Part shown: positions 18,251-27,724 of the stretch, piece by piece
Layout of the letters: each line of letters opens with the position of its first letter
How positions within the stretch are numbered: position 1 is the first letter of the stretch
From: Pedobacter sp. Hv1
GTDB taxonomy: Bacteria; Bacteroidota; Bacteroidia; Sphingobacteriales; Sphingobacteriaceae
Length of the DNA stretch: 64,000 nucleotides
Direction of reading: 5' to 3'
NCBI RefSeq assembly: GCF_001412215.1
Contig: NZ_LLWP01000002.1
Location: forward strand, 186,001 to 250,000
Position numbers and translations under genes: made by a program
The notes under the pieces: model-generated
Told to the model about the DNA's origin: nothing
Seen by the model: the letters and a program-made list of their open reading frames with translations, nothing else
Databases searched by the model: none

Positions 18251-19048
18251 ATGAAAAATTTAACCGCATTAATTACAGGTGCCAGCGAAGGTTTGGGCAA
18301 AGCTTTTGCCTTTGAGTTGGCTGGTAGAGACATCGATCTTATCCTAGTTGCGCTTCCCAATTCAGGCTTGCCAAAACTGGCCAATTTTATCAGGGTCAAT
18401 TTCAATATTAAGGTTACTTATTTTGAGTATGACCTGACGCAAGCAGAAAACTGTTCGGCAATTTTAGCGCAGCTCAAAGAAAAACAAATCACAGCCGATC
18501 TCTTGATCAACAATGCTGGATTAGGCAATTGGTCGTGGTTTGAAGAAAAAGATATCTTTTTTTATAAAAAACAGATCGACTTAAATATTACCAGCACCGT
18601 GCTGTTAACCCGGTTATTTTTAGATCAGGTTGACAAGAGCATTCCATCTTACATTTTGAATGTGGGCAGTTTAGGAGGACGTTTCGTTGTACCCCGAAAA
18701 TTGGTTTATGGCGCTACCAAATCATTTATCAGCTACTTTACCCGATGTTTACAATTGGAACAATCGGGCACCAATGTACATGTAAGTTTGCTGAGCCCTG
18801 GTGGTATCAATACCAAAGCAGAGCTATTGGTACTTAACCATACTTTAAAAGGCTTGGCTAAAGCCACCATTTTAGAACCCGAACAAGTAGCCAAAACAGC
18901 CATCGACGGATTATTTAAAGGAAAAAAGGAAATTGTACCCGGCCAAATGAATAGGCTATTGGTTACATTCGATATGTTATTACCCACATTTATCAAAGAA
19001 TTGATCATTAAAAGAAAACTGACCATGAACTTAAACCCTCAACATTAA
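18251..19048 (+). CDS. Short-chain dehydrogenase/reductase (classical SDR)
   Basis: The start was set at ATG 18251, where the TGASEGLG nucleotide motif begins; the longer frame overlaps the epimerase. The 265-residue protein has NNAG (LLINNAGLGNW), catalytic Ser in NVGSLGG and Y-x3-K (VYGATKSFI). SPGGINT is the family's PG loop. It is cytoplasmic and reduces or oxidises an unknown carbonyl substrate. The last gene of the 16.5-19.0 kb group. Confidence 0.85.
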   Translation: MKNLTALITGASEGLGKAFAFELAGRDIDLILVALPNSGLPKLANFIRVNFNIKVTYFEYDLTQAENCSAILAQLKEKQITADLLINNAGLGNWSWFEEKDIFFYKKQIDLNITSTVLLTRLFLDQVDKSIPSYILNVGSLGGRFVVPRKLVYGATKSFISYFTRCLQLEQSGTNVHVSLLSPGGINTKAELLVLNHTLKGLAKATILEPEQVAKTAIDGLFKGKKEIVPGQMNRLLVTFDMLLPTFIKELIIKRKLTMNLNPQH

Positions 19049-19131
19049 TGACTGAAACTGCATTTCTCCAATCACAATTTTGCCTATAAATTTAAGACAA
19101 AAGTTTACCTTAGATTACGATTAGCAAAGCA

Positions 19132-19704
19132 TTGGAGCATACCGACAATCATCTTATTCCGTTGATAAAAAGAGGCGATAAAGCAGCTTTTGATACCGTT
19201 TATCTTAATTATTTTAAACGTTTGCATCAGTATGCCACTAATTTTATCAAAAACCAAGATGATGCAGAAGAAATTATCCAAAACGTTTTTTGCAGGATAT
19301 GGGAAAAGAGAGACCAGCTTGATGCGGGCGGCTATCTCAAATCATTCTTGTATCGTTCGGTTCATAACGAGTGTTTAAATTACCTTAAACACGAAAATGT
19401 AAGGTCTAATTTTAAAGTTCACCATAACCAAAGCGCTGTGAATGAACAAGATTTATCTAAAGAAATATTAGCAATTGAATTGGAAAAGCAGATCCATTTG
19501 GCCATTAATGAATTGCCAACACAATGCCGGATCATCTTTCAAATGAGCCGTTTAGAACAACTTAAATACAATGAAATTGCCAAAGAACTTAATTTATCTG
19601 TTAAAACCGTAGAAAATCAGATGGGAAAGGCCTTAAAAACACTGCGTTTAAAATTGGTCGATTTTTTACCCCTTATTTTAATTTATTTAACTCAAAGCCT
19701 ATGA
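19132..19704 (+). CDS. ECF sigma factor, FecI-like
   Basis: This 190-residue protein starts at TTG 19132; an in-frame stop at 19111-19113 leaves no ATG. Region 2 is at about 20-85 (FKRLHQYATNFIKNQDDAEEIIQNVF) and region 4 at about 120-175 (LPTQCRIIFQMSRLEQLKYNEIAKELNLSVKTVENQ, shown here as several motifs). It is typical of the Bacteroidota cell-surface-signalling sigma family. The FecR anti-sigma gene overlaps its stop by 4 bp, so the two are translationally coupled. It should direct transcription of the downstream surface-repeat gene or a distant target. Confidence 0.92.
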   Translation: MEHTDNHLIPLIKRGDKAAFDTVYLNYFKRLHQYATNFIKNQDDAEEIIQNVFCRIWEKRDQLDAGGYLKSFLYRSVHNECLNYLKHENVRSNFKVHHNQSAVNEQDLSKEILAIELEKQIHLAINELPTQCRIIFQMSRLEQLKYNEIAKELNLSVKTVENQMGKALKTLRLKLVDFLPLILIYLTQSL

Positions 19705-20657
19705 ACTGGAATGCTACTAACGTGAATGATGACTTGCTAGTTAAATACCTGCTTAATGAAGCTACAATAACTGAGCAACAACAAGTAGAAAACTGGATCA
19801 GTTTAGACCCAGCCAATCAAAAATATTATAACGATTTTAAGCTCATCATTGAAAAAAGCGAATTGACAGACGCAGATGAAAAAGATTATGATGCGCTAGA
19901 CCGTCTTAACCAACGAATGGAAAAAGAAGGGCTAATTGCGAAACCAAAATCTTGGTTTACTTGGACAAGAACAATTGCTGCCATTTTAATTGTGAGTGTA
20001 TCTGGTTGGTTAGGTTATACCTTATTGAACCAAGGCAAATCGCTGATAACTATCCAAACTACCACTGCTACCTTAAAACAAGAACTTCCAGATGGTTCTA
20101 TCGTTACTTTGAACAAAAACTCACAGCTCTCTGCCAATTTTTCTGGCAAAACAAGAGCTATTGAATTAAAAGGAGAGGCTTTCTTTAAAGTTGAACCAGA
20201 TCAAAGTAAACCTTTTATCATTAAAGTCAATAAAATTACGGTTAAGGTAGTGGGTACTTCTTTTAATATAAAGAGCAGAAATAACCATACCATTGTAGTA
20301 GTTGAAACAGGTATAGTAAAAGTGAGCAAATCCAATCAGCATATTGAATTGCACAAGGGTGAAAAAATAGAAATTGACGACCAAGACAAGCAACTCTCCA
20401 AACAGCCCAATAATAGTAAGTTGTATAATTATTATTACAGCAACGAAATTGTTTGCAACCAAACCAGGTTAGATGAGCTTGTACCTATTTTAAACGAAAA
20501 ATTCAATGTAAAAATAACCATTACCAAACCAACGCTCCTAGAATTACCAATTAACACTACCTTTAAGCAAGAAACGCTGAATCAGATTTTAGATATTATT
20601 GCTAAAACCCATGCGCTTCAGGTAGTTTATGCTGGCAACCAAATTCTATTAAAGTAA
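19701..20657 (+). CDS. FecR-family anti-sigma factor
   Basis: This 318-residue protein has a cytoplasmic N-part with the usual YLLNEATITEQQQVENWI helix. A single membrane helix at about 92-110 (TIAAILIVSVSGWLGYTLL) follows, then the periplasmic FecR domain (LPDGSIVTLNKNSQL; GEAFFKV; VVGTSFNIK) and a C-terminal STN-like region (ELPINTTFKQETLNQILDI). It holds the sigma factor inactive until an outer-membrane partner signals. It lies 4 bp before the STN-domain gene, which is the likely partner. Confidence 0.92.
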   Translation: MNWNATNVNDDLLVKYLLNEATITEQQQVENWISLDPANQKYYNDFKLIIEKSELTDADEKDYDALDRLNQRMEKEGLIAKPKSWFTWTRTIAAILIVSVSGWLGYTLLNQGKSLITIQTTTATLKQELPDGSIVTLNKNSQLSANFSGKTRAIELKGEAFFKVEPDQSKPFIIKVNKITVKVVGTSFNIKSRNNHTIVVVETGIVKVSKSNQHIELHKGEKIEIDDQDKQLSKQPNNSKLYNYYYSNEIVCNQTRLDELVPILNEKFNVKITITKPTLLELPINTTFKQETLNQILDIIAKTHALQVVYAGNQILLK

Positions 20658-20661
20658 GCGG

Positions 20662-22731
20662 ATGACTCTATTGTCTAAAAATTGCTATATCCTTACATTG
20701 ATCTTTTCTATTTTATGTGTAACACAAATAGAAACCAAAGCCCAAAGCATATTAGGCAAGCCCATCTCTATTACCGCTCGTCAACAAAAATTAGCCAAGG
20801 TATTGAGCTCCATTGAACAGCAGGGAAATTTTCGGTTTTCTTACAATAGTACCATTCTTCCACTGGATAGTTTGGTTGACATTAATGCCGTGAATTTAAG
20901 TGTTGAAGAAATATTAGATCGATTACTCAAACAAAGGTATGAATATCGGCAGGCTTATGATTTTATCATTATCCGATATGCCCCGCTACAACTGGCTTTA
21001 ATTGTTCAAGAATCTGTTGGCGACCAAAACCACTATACCATTACTGGAAAAGTAGTAGACGAACAAAGTCGCAAACCCATTGCTAATGCCAGTGTATATG
21101 AAAAAAACCTCCTACAATCTACTTTAACAGACCAAGATGGATCATTTACCTTGAAACTTAAAAACATCTCGCAAACCGTTACAATTACCATCAGCAAATT
21201 AAATTACAAAGACGCCACTTCTTTCTTTTTACCAGAAATTACAGTACACAAAGGCAAAAAGAGAAACAGCAATAGATATATAGATGATGAGCCATCAGAA
21301 ATAGATCAAACATTTTTAGGCCGTTTGTTAATTACCTCCAAACAAAAGATACAGTCTGCTAATACTGGTGGCTTTATTGCCAACGCCCCTGCTCAAATTT
21401 CTTTGGGTCCAGGTTTGAGCACTCACGGCTCACTAAGTGGACAAGTGATCAACAAGTTTTCTTTTAACATTACCGGCGATTACAATGCTGGGGCAGATGG
21501 AATGGAAATAGGCTTACTGTATAACATTGACAAGAGAAATGTTCGGGGTTTTCAATTTGGTGGTGCATTTAATCTGGTAGGCGGTAAATTTACAGGGCTA
21601 CAGATCAGCGGTCTTCATAACGATGTACTTAAAAGCACTGATGGTGTTCAAATTGCGCTTGCCTATAACCAAACACGTGAAGCGCTCAATGGTGTTCAGA
21701 TCGGTGGTTTTTATAACGATATCCGCAAAAGTGTAGCAGGTGTTCAGCTTTCTGCTGGCTACAACCAAATACGTGAAGAATTGAATGGTGTTCAGATTGG
21801 TGGTTTTGTAAATGTGGTGCATCAAAATATAAGGGGCTTCCAGTTTAATCCGTTATACAATCTTGGTAAAAAATCGATGTCTGGTGTACAAATAGGTGGT
21901 TTCCATAATAGGATACTTCAAACTTTCAGAGGTTTACAATTTGCTGTGCTTTACAACCAAACCAATGGCAATTTTAAAGGGATACAGTTTGCCGGATTGT
22001 TTAACAATGTAAATGACAATTTGAATGGGCTACAATTTTCGACAGGCTATAATCGCACCAAAAACAATATGGATGGTTGGCAAATTGGCAGCTTTAACAC
22101 CACAGGAAGCGTAAGGGGTGCCCAACTTGCTTTGTTAGGCAATTTTACCCATAAAGAGGTAAAAGGATTACAGTTGGGCGGTATTTTTAATTATGCCAAA
22201 AAGCTAAAAGGATTACAAATTGGATTGCTCAATGTAGCCGATTCCTCTTCGGGTTATAGTATTGGGTTGATCAATTTCATTAAAAAAGGATACCACAAAA
22301 TTAGCCTGAGCACCAACGAAAGTATTGCTTTTAATGCGGCTTTAAAAACTGGAAACGACAAATTATACACCCAATTGTTATTTGGCAAAAACCTGAATAA
22401 CAACCAAAAACTAACAGCACTGGGTTTCGGTTTGGGTAAAGATTTTAATATAGGCAAACACCTTTCCTTAAATCCAGAAATCAGTAGCCGTTACATTTAC
22501 CAGGGCGATTGGAAATATAGAAATATACTGAACAGATTAGATGTCAATGTGGGTTATCGATTGGGCAAGTGGTTGGCTATAACTGCAGGGCCAGCATTAA
22601 GCATGTATCATTCTACACAAACCAACCGAATTAATGGTTATGATTTTATTGGTAACAGATCGAGCAGTTTTAAAATAGGCAATACGAATAAAGGTTGGTT
22701 GGGTTGGAACTTTGGGGTTACGCTACTCTAG
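20662..22731 (+). CDS. STN-domain surface protein with 16-residue GxQ repeats
   Basis: This 689-residue protein has a signal peptide (to about 28) and an STN domain at about 35-110 (ILGKPISITARQQKLAKVL). A carboxypeptidase-like beta-sandwich follows at about 128-200 (YTITGKVVDEQSRKPIANA). Residues about 280-540 carry roughly 16 tandem units of about 16 residues with the pattern G-(V/L)-Q-(I/F)-G-x-x-(Y/F)-N (for example GVQIGGFYN, GLQFAVLYN, GLQLGGIFN), close to the LA_2272-type surface repeat. The C-terminus resembles a beta-barrel end (GWLGWNFGVTLL). STN domains touch FecR in TonB receptors, but no plug or TonB box is present here. It is probably a signal input or a target of the sigma factor; ligand unknown. 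Confidence 0.75.
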   Translation: MTLLSKNCYILTLIFSILCVTQIETKAQSILGKPISITARQQKLAKVLSSIEQQGNFRFSYNSTILPLDSLVDINAVNLSVEEILDRLLKQRYEYRQAYDFIIIRYAPLQLALIVQESVGDQNHYTITGKVVDEQSRKPIANASVYEKNLLQSTLTDQDGSFTLKLKNISQTVTITISKLNYKDATSFFLPEITVHKGKKRNSNRYIDDEPSEIDQTFLGRLLITSKQKIQSANTGGFIANAPAQISLGPGLSTHGSLSGQVINKFSFNITGDYNAGADGMEIGLLYNIDKRNVRGFQFGGAFNLVGGKFTGLQISGLHNDVLKSTDGVQIALAYNQTREALNGVQIGGFYNDIRKSVAGVQLSAGYNQIREELNGVQIGGFVNVVHQNIRGFQFNPLYNLGKKSMSGVQIGGFHNRILQTFRGLQFAVLYNQTNGNFKGIQFAGLFNNVNDNLNGLQFSTGYNRTKNNMDGWQIGSFNTTGSVRGAQLALLGNFTHKEVKGLQLGGIFNYAKKLKGLQIGLLNVADSSSGYSIGLINFIKKGYHKISLSTNESIAFNAALKTGNDKLYTQLLFGKNLNNNQKLTALGFGLGKDFNIGKHLSLNPEISSRYIYQGDWKYRNILNRLDVNVGYRLGKWLAITAGPALSMYHSTQTNRINGYDFIGNRSSSFKIGNTNKGWLGWNFGVTLL

Positions 22732-22761
22732 TCCCTATTCTAAATTTAATTTAAGATAATA

Positions 22762-22791
22762 AAGAGCTACTAAAATAAATTAGTAGCTCTT
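22762..22791. terminator. Bidirectional intrinsic terminator
   Basis: AAGAGCTACTA pairs perfectly with TAGTAGCTCTT across an 8-nt loop, between convergent genes. Confidence 0.78.
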
Positions 22792-22804
22792 ATTGTTTAG
22801 TATT

Positions 22805-23089
22805 CTAGCATTGGGGTAAACTTAATAAATTATCTTTTTCAGTTCTGTCAGGTACTGTTCGGATGTATGGCCTGCGACCATTAGGTCTTTCTACCTTAAC
22901 ATAAGCAGTACCTGCTGGCGTACTAACATAAAACTCTGTTGAATTTCTATCGATACGTTGAATAGCCTCTTCGACAGTAATTATTACCTTAGGTCTTAAT
23001 GCGGACTCGTAATATCCGATACGTGTGATGTGTTCATTAGAACTCTGTACATCAGGTTTAGTGATGCAAACAACTCGATAACTTGCCAT
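22805..23089 (-). CDS. DUF3892 protein
   Basis: This 94-residue protein carries the DUF3892 signature: RVVCITKPD at the start, HITRIGYY, a short FYV strand, and DNLLSLPQC at the C-terminus. The family is widespread and small, with unknown function; members are sometimes found near restriction or stress genes. It stands alone here, converging on the repeat protein. Confidence 0.75.
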   Translation of the reverse strand: MASYRVVCITKPDVQSSNEHITRIGYYESALRPKVIITVEEAIQRIDRNSTEFYVSTPAGTAYVKVERPNGRRPYIRTVPDRTEKDNLLSLPQC

Positions 23090-23208
23090 AATAGTTTATT
23101 TAAATGATTAATAAATGAATTGGCAAATTATCAATTAAGCAATACTGATAAATATGGTTAACCGTAAACAGCTGATTTAAAATTCAATTCTAACTTATAT
23201 AGAGAAAT

Positions 23209-23787
23209 TTACAACGCTGCTTCCAATAACTTTACTGAAGGTCTTTTCTTATAATCTTTATCAAAATAGGCAAATTTGATTTTTCCATCTCGGCCAATGA
23301 TATAAGTAGCTGGCACCGGCAAAACATAATCTACTTGCCCATTGGCTAAGGCCACATCAAGTCCTCCTTTTTTATATTTATCTGCTAAACCTGGCTCCAT
23401 GGCATAGTTAACTTGGTAAGCTTTCATAATCCCGTAATCTCGATCGCTGATGATACTAAATGAGGCCTTTGTTTTAGCGATCGTTTTATCAATGCCTGCC
23501 GCATTTTCTGGAGAAACCCCAATTACATAAGCACCTTTGGCTGTTAGCACCTGCAGGCTATCTTGTAAATTTTTAATGTGTTTGCTACAAAAAGGGCACC
23601 ATTGGCCACGATAAAAGAAAAGCACTACAGATTGGTGTTCTTTTAAAACTTTCTTTAGGTCTATCAATTTGCCATTATTGTCTTTTGCACTAAATAATGG
23701 GGCTTTCTCTCCTACTTTTAAAGCGGTTTGGGCAAATAATTGTGCAGCAGTAAAAATGATGAATGCAGTGAATAAGATTTTTTTCAT
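23209..23787 (-). CDS. AhpC/TSA-family peroxiredoxin, exported
   Basis: This 192-residue protein has a signal peptide (MKKILFTAFIIFTAAQLFAQ). It has a thioredoxin fold with a C-P-F-C active site (FFYRGQWCPFCSKHI), LKVGEKAPLF at the N-edge, and YIIGRDGKIKFAY. It probably reduces peroxides or disulfides in the periplasm. The CPFC pair is more like the peroxiredoxin-like AhpC/TSA thiol group than a strict 1-Cys Prx. Confidence 0.85.
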   Translation of the reverse strand: MKKILFTAFIIFTAAQLFAQTALKVGEKAPLFSAKDNNGKLIDLKKVLKEHQSVVLFFYRGQWCPFCSKHIKNLQDSLQVLTAKGAYVIGVSPENAAGIDKTIAKTKASFSIISDRDYGIMKAYQVNYAMEPGLADKYKKGGLDVALANGQVDYVLPVPATYIIGRDGKIKFAYFDKDYKKRPSVKLLEAAL

Positions 23788-23929
23788 GTCTATTAATTTT
23801 CTGATTAAATGGAAAGCTGCTCAGTTCATTCTGAAATGCTTTCGCATTGTATAGTCGAGAAAGTTAACCGATCCTTACAAAAAAGATATTTTTATTTAGA
23901 AATTGTTTAAAGTTCGTTTTTTACTTTAC

Positions 23930-23992
23930 TTGTCATCCTGAGCTTGTCGAAGGATTGATTTTAAAGGCGTTTCGACAGGCTCAACGTGACAA
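23930..23992. repeat. REP-like hairpin (GTCATCCTGAGCTTGTCGAA type)
   Basis: GTCATCCTGAGCTTGTCGAA (23932-23951) faces TTCGACAGGCTCAACGTGAC (about 23971-23990) as an imperfect inverted repeat. This is a repeat class commonly seen dispersed between genes of many Bacteroidota genomes. It lies between two genes of the same strand. Confidence 0.65.
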
Positions 23993-24022
23993 CCTGTATA
24001 AACAGTTTTTTAATCTATTGAT

Positions 24023-25039
24023 CTAAGGCACTAGCAATTGAGAAATTTGTCCTTTGTTTCCGGTTAAAAGAATCAGCTTACCCTTTTTCGCTTTTTGTAA
24101 AGCATTAAAGTTTTGTGTAGAAATATTGGTCCAGGTTTTACCACCATCAGTAGAGAAATCTGTTCCAGAAGAACCTGTAGCGAAACACAATTGATCAGTA
24201 ATATATTCAACCGCTGAGCGGTAGCCCAGCACTGGTTTTGTAGGCTTGCTCCAGCTTTTGCCACCATTACTGGTAAGCAGCACATTGTTGGTATTTTCTT
24301 TATCTTTTAAATAATTACCACCAACAGCTAATCCTTTTTTAGCATCGTAAAAAGCAATAGAGAATGGTCCGGTACTACTTTCGCCTTGTATAATTGGGCA
24401 TGGATATACTTTCCATTTCTTGCCATAATTGCTAGAAAAATAAATATTAGAAGCAGAACCTCCACTGGCAATCCAAACTTTACCATCTGTACCAGTTCTA
24501 ATGGTAGTACCACTGGCTGCAAAACCTGCCTCACCCATTTTTAAATCTTTCTTTAAATTGGCCGAAATATCTTTCCATGTTAAACCACCATCGGTAGTTT
24601 TAAGCAGCTGCATTTTATTTTTAATCGGGTCGCCAAAAATTATTCCTTGTTGGTCATCCCAAAAAGCCATTCCATCTAAAAAAATGGCTGAATCTGTATT
24701 TTTATAAACCTGTTGCCAGTTTTTACCACCATCTATTGTAGAAAGGATATAAGCTGGCGAACCTGCATTAACCACAATGGCCTTAAGGTTATCAAAGGCT
24801 TCAATATCTCTAAAATCTAGTTTTTCAAATCCTTTAGGTTGCGTCCATTCCCAAGTTCTGCCTCCATTTAAGGTTTTACCTACATAACCATTACTACCAC
24901 TTACCCAAGCCACAGAATCAGATACAACAGATAATCCCCTCATACTTGTATTTTTGCCAGTATGGAGCGATTTTAGTGTATAGCTTTGAGCAAAACAGAT
25001 TGCAGGGAAAAGTAAAAAGAAAAATAAGGTGTTTTTCAT
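24023..25039 (-). CDS. YCF48/BNR-repeat exported beta-propeller protein
   Basis: This 338-residue protein has a signal peptide (to about 17). It carries repeated Asp-box motifs: TLNGGRTWEW, STIDGGKNW, TTDGGLTW, TSNGGKSW and STDGGKTW. These mark a propeller fold of the sialidase/YCF48 superfamily. Sialidase catalytic residues are not evident, so a protein-binding or assembly role is more likely. It is probably periplasmic or secreted. Confidence 0.8.
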   Translation of the reverse strand: MKNTLFFFLLFPAICFAQSYTLKSLHTGKNTSMRGLSVVSDSVAWVSGSNGYVGKTLNGGRTWEWTQPKGFEKLDFRDIEAFDNLKAIVVNAGSPAYILSTIDGGKNWQQVYKNTDSAIFLDGMAFWDDQQGIIFGDPIKNKMQLLKTTDGGLTWKDISANLKKDLKMGEAGFAASGTTIRTGTDGKVWIASGGSASNIYFSSNYGKKWKVYPCPIIQGESSTGPFSIAFYDAKKGLAVGGNYLKDKENTNNVLLTSNGGKSWSKPTKPVLGYRSAVEYITDQLCFATGSSGTDFSTDGGKTWTNISTQNFNALQKAKKGKLILLTGNKGQISQLLVP

Positions 25040-25081
25040 GGTCAGGTAAATTAATTCATGAAGATAGCAAAATAGAAAAGA

Positions 25082-25516
25082 TTATTTAGCTCTTTTCCAA
25101 CTTTCTGATCTGCCAATTAAGGAGATACCCACATAACCCCTAATGTTCAATTGTCCGTCGTTTTTGATATTGAGGTTACAGCTATAAGTTTTACCTGTTT
25201 TAGGATCGTAGATTGTGCCATCGGTCCATTTACCATCTTCGAAAACAAAATCTTTTAAAATTTCCAAGCCGAGGATTGGTTTTGATCTTAAATCGGCATT
25301 TGGATTTTTAAGGTCAGTTTTAGGTTTGCCTTTTTCATCATTTGGCTCTTTGATCCAAGCCAATTTACCAAAGTATTTATCTCCTTTTTTATAAATTTCT
25401 ATCTGACCTTCGCCAGATGGGTTAACCCATTTACCCAAAACATCATCCTTTTTTTGAGCAAAAACAGAGAGTGTGCAAATTGCGAAAACGAGCAGTAGAG
25501 ATAATTTCTTCGACAT
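25082..25516 (-). CDS. DUF2147 exported protein
   Basis: This 144-residue protein has a signal peptide (MSKKLSLLLVFAICTLSVFAQ). The DUF2147 pattern is VLGKWVNPSGEGQIEIYK, LEILKDFVFEDGKWTDG and IYDPKTGKTYSCNL, ending in YVGISLIGRSESWKR. It is a small periplasmic beta-barrel-like domain, sometimes linked to lipid or calycin-like binding. Function is not established. Confidence 0.82.
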   Translation of the reverse strand: MSKKLSLLLVFAICTLSVFAQKKDDVLGKWVNPSGEGQIEIYKKGDKYFGKLAWIKEPNDEKGKPKTDLKNPNADLRSKPILGLEILKDFVFEDGKWTDGTIYDPKTGKTYSCNLNIKNDGQLNIRGYVGISLIGRSESWKRAK

Positions 25517-25623
25517 AGGATATAGATTTAACTATTTATAAAGTTAGTGAATAGGTTTTGAAAACAAAACTTCTCTATATTCCTAACTCTAAAATGACAT
25601 TTCTATTGTGTGTATGCTGCAAA

Positions 25624-25908
25624 TCAATCGGGTAGAATGGTCCTGATCAGGGAAGAAAAATACATGGCAGGGCTTGCTTTTGGCATAAAATCGTCTGGCA
25701 GAACTTCTGCATGAAATCCATTCTTTTTTAAAAGCTCAATAATAGCTAGGGCACAAACTAGCCCATTGTGGCATTGTATTCTTAAAATATGGTCACAATC
25801 TTCTAAATCGAAGTTGGCCTGATAGTCTTTAAAATTTTCATGTATTTGCAGCATGAGTCTTTTGGCCGCTTCGCTAGTATTTACATCTGTTTTAAAAACT
25901 TCAATCAT
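25624..25908 (-). CDS. Hypothetical small alpha/beta protein
   Basis: This 94-residue protein shows a beta-alpha-beta pattern (MIEVFKTDVNTSEAAKRLMLQI; DHILRIQC; CALAIIELLKKNGFHAEVLP) resembling ferredoxin-like/HMA folds but without a CxxC metal motif. The coding pattern looks genuine. I do not recognise a named family. Confidence 0.6.
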   Translation of the reverse strand: MIEVFKTDVNTSEAAKRLMLQIHENFKDYQANFDLEDCDHILRIQCHNGLVCALAIIELLKKNGFHAEVLPDDFMPKASPAMYFSSLIRTILPD

Positions 25909-25980
25909 GTGGTGTTTACCTTAGGGAACCTGCTCAGTTTTTGCTCAACAGGTTCCTATGGCTTTGTTTTATTGGTTTAT

Positions 25981-26406
25981 CTATGATTTTCTTTCATCAA
26001 AATTCACCATCCATTGGATACCGAACTGATCTGTTAACATTCCGAAATAAGCACCCCAGAACATTTTTTGTAAAGGCATTTGTACGCTACCACCGGCTGC
26101 CAAACCATTAAATAGTTGATCTGCCTCAGCTTCGCTATCGGTATCAATTGAAATTGACATGTTGGTTCCTAATTTTACTTGTTCCATGTTTTTAAGTACA
26201 TCAGTACCCATTAAAATGCTATTTGGACCAATAGGTAATGCTACATGCATGATGCCATCTTTTTCATCGGCCGGAACTTCTTCACAACCAGGAGTTCCAT
26301 CAAAACGTTGAAGGGTGATAAATTCTCCACCAAATACTGATTTATAAAAATTGAATGCTTCTTCGGTATTTCCGTTAAAGTTTAAATACGTGTGTAATGT
26401 TGCCAT
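25981..26406 (-). CDS. VOC-family (PhnB/glyoxalase-like) protein
   Basis: This 141-residue protein has the PhnB-type VOC pattern: TLHTYLNFNGNTEEAFNFYKSVFGGEF, HVALPIGPNSILMGTD, and C-terminal FGMLTDQFGIQWMVNF (motifs quoted in parts). The usual paired beta-alpha-beta-beta-beta modules are visible. Such proteins are often stand-alone enzymes or binding proteins of unknown substrate. Confidence 0.85.
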   Translation of the reverse strand: MATLHTYLNFNGNTEEAFNFYKSVFGGEFITLQRFDGTPGCEEVPADEKDGIMHVALPIGPNSILMGTDVLKNMEQVKLGTNMSISIDTDSEAEADQLFNGLAAGGSVQMPLQKMFWGAYFGMLTDQFGIQWMVNFDERKS

Positions 26407-26582
26407 AGTGCGAATTGTTTTTGATTTGATTGTTTTATTGATTTATTTTTTGTTCTAAAATATGCAATCACAATGACCTAGGGGCCATAAGAATGATCTT
26501 TATATTTTCAAATTTAGTAAGACTAAGTTAGGGGCTATTTGGTATAAACAGCCTTGCCTAACCAGTCAATTTTAAGGGTGAT

Positions 26583-27089
26583 TTAAGACAATTTTTGATT
26601 GATATTTTTCAATTGATGTGTATGCCGTTGCGTATGATAAATAACAAAATAGATCGCTTCCAATCTGGTTAAAAAGCCATAAACAGGCAATTCAAAGGCT
26701 AGGCAAGTTTTACTCAAATCCAATGTTTCAACTTCCTTCGCCGTTAATTCTTGAATCTCTTTTATTTTGGCCAACTGTGCAGTTTGATCATAAGCTTTAC
26801 TTTCAGGATAGATAAAATCTGGCGACTGCATTTTAAATTCAAAATTTAAGAAATCTGATTGTAAGCGGGGAACCAGTTCATCAATTGCTCTATCGGTCTC
26901 TTTAACCTGGGCATTTAAAACTGCCGCAAAACCTGTATTGGCTAAAATTAAATGTTCTGCCACCTGCCCTGCGGTCCAGCTGTTTTCGAAAGGAACCTTA
27001 TTAAAATTTTCGGCATCAAATGCAGCAATTAAATTGCTTAGGGCGGAAAATGTATCCGCAAAATCCTTTAAAATTATTTCTTTGTTCAT
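26583..27089 (-). CDS. DinB-like four-helix protein
   Basis: The start was set at ATG 27089, because the longer frame runs into the preceding gene. The 168-residue protein has the DinB/YfiT helix bundle with NSWTAGQVAEHLILANTG, and a late metal-ligand histidine pair (YHTQRHTHQLKNI). The family uses three His to bind a metal, and many members are thiol transferases. It forms a pair with the DinB-like gene 14 bp upstream. Confidence 0.75.
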   Translation of the reverse strand: MNKEIILKDFADTFSALSNLIAAFDAENFNKVPFENSWTAGQVAEHLILANTGFAAVLNAQVKETDRAIDELVPRLQSDFLNFEFKMQSPDFIYPESKAYDQTAQLAKIKEIQELTAKEVETLDLSKTCLAFELPVYGFLTRLEAIYFVIYHTQRHTHQLKNINQKLS

Positions 27090-27103
27090 CACATTTAGTT
27101 TAA

Positions 27104-27598
27104 TTACATGTATTTCATTCCTTCGTAACCCAATAGTCTTCTCCAAAGTGCAATCTGTCCAATACAATTGGCCTCTCTGTACATGTCAAAAGAAACCATT
27201 TCGTACATCGGAAAACTCATTCCCGGAAACTCCAATACTTTATCCAATACTGCATCTGTAGCATTGAGCATATAGTTTCTTAAAATGGGTGTAATTTGCT
27301 CCCAATCTTGTTGATAAGTAGCCAAAGATGGGTAGGTAACCTCATCTTTAATGCCTTGATGGTCTTTAAAAAGTTCGTGGCTGCTCGACTGGATTTCGGC
27401 GCCAAACAAATTGGCAATCTCATATCTTTCCTGCACCAAACTTCCCGCAATCCATGCAATATGGTTTGCTTTGGTATTTAAACGTTTAGTTGCATCCTCG
27501 GCCGAAATTCCTGCCAAAGCATTATAGAAATAAGTGGTATGCATATCATATAATACAATGAGTGCATACATACGGTTACTTGCAGTTTTAATTTCCAT
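27104..27598 (-). CDS. DinB-like protein
   Basis: This 164-residue protein begins with a long helix (MYALIVLYDMHTTYFYNAL) and has the DinB motif ANHIAWIAGSLVQERYEIAN. It ends with IGQIALWRRLLGYEG, where the final His of the family is replaced by other residues. Its neighbour is a second DinB-like protein, so this is a tandem pair. Role unknown. Confidence 0.72.
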   Translation of the reverse strand: MEIKTASNRMYALIVLYDMHTTYFYNALAGISAEDATKRLNTKANHIAWIAGSLVQERYEIANLFGAEIQSSSHELFKDHQGIKDEVTYPSLATYQQDWEQITPILRNYMLNATDAVLDKVLEFPGMSFPMYEMVSFDMYREANCIGQIALWRRLLGYEGMKYM

Positions 27599-27724
27599 TT
27601 TTATCTATTTTTTGTTTACACTAAGGTAGCTCATCTTTACCTTGAACATGCTTGCGTAAGACGTCAATATTCGGGGGCATTTAAGACAATTTTCCTATCT
27701 TAGTTGATCAAACCATTTCATTGT

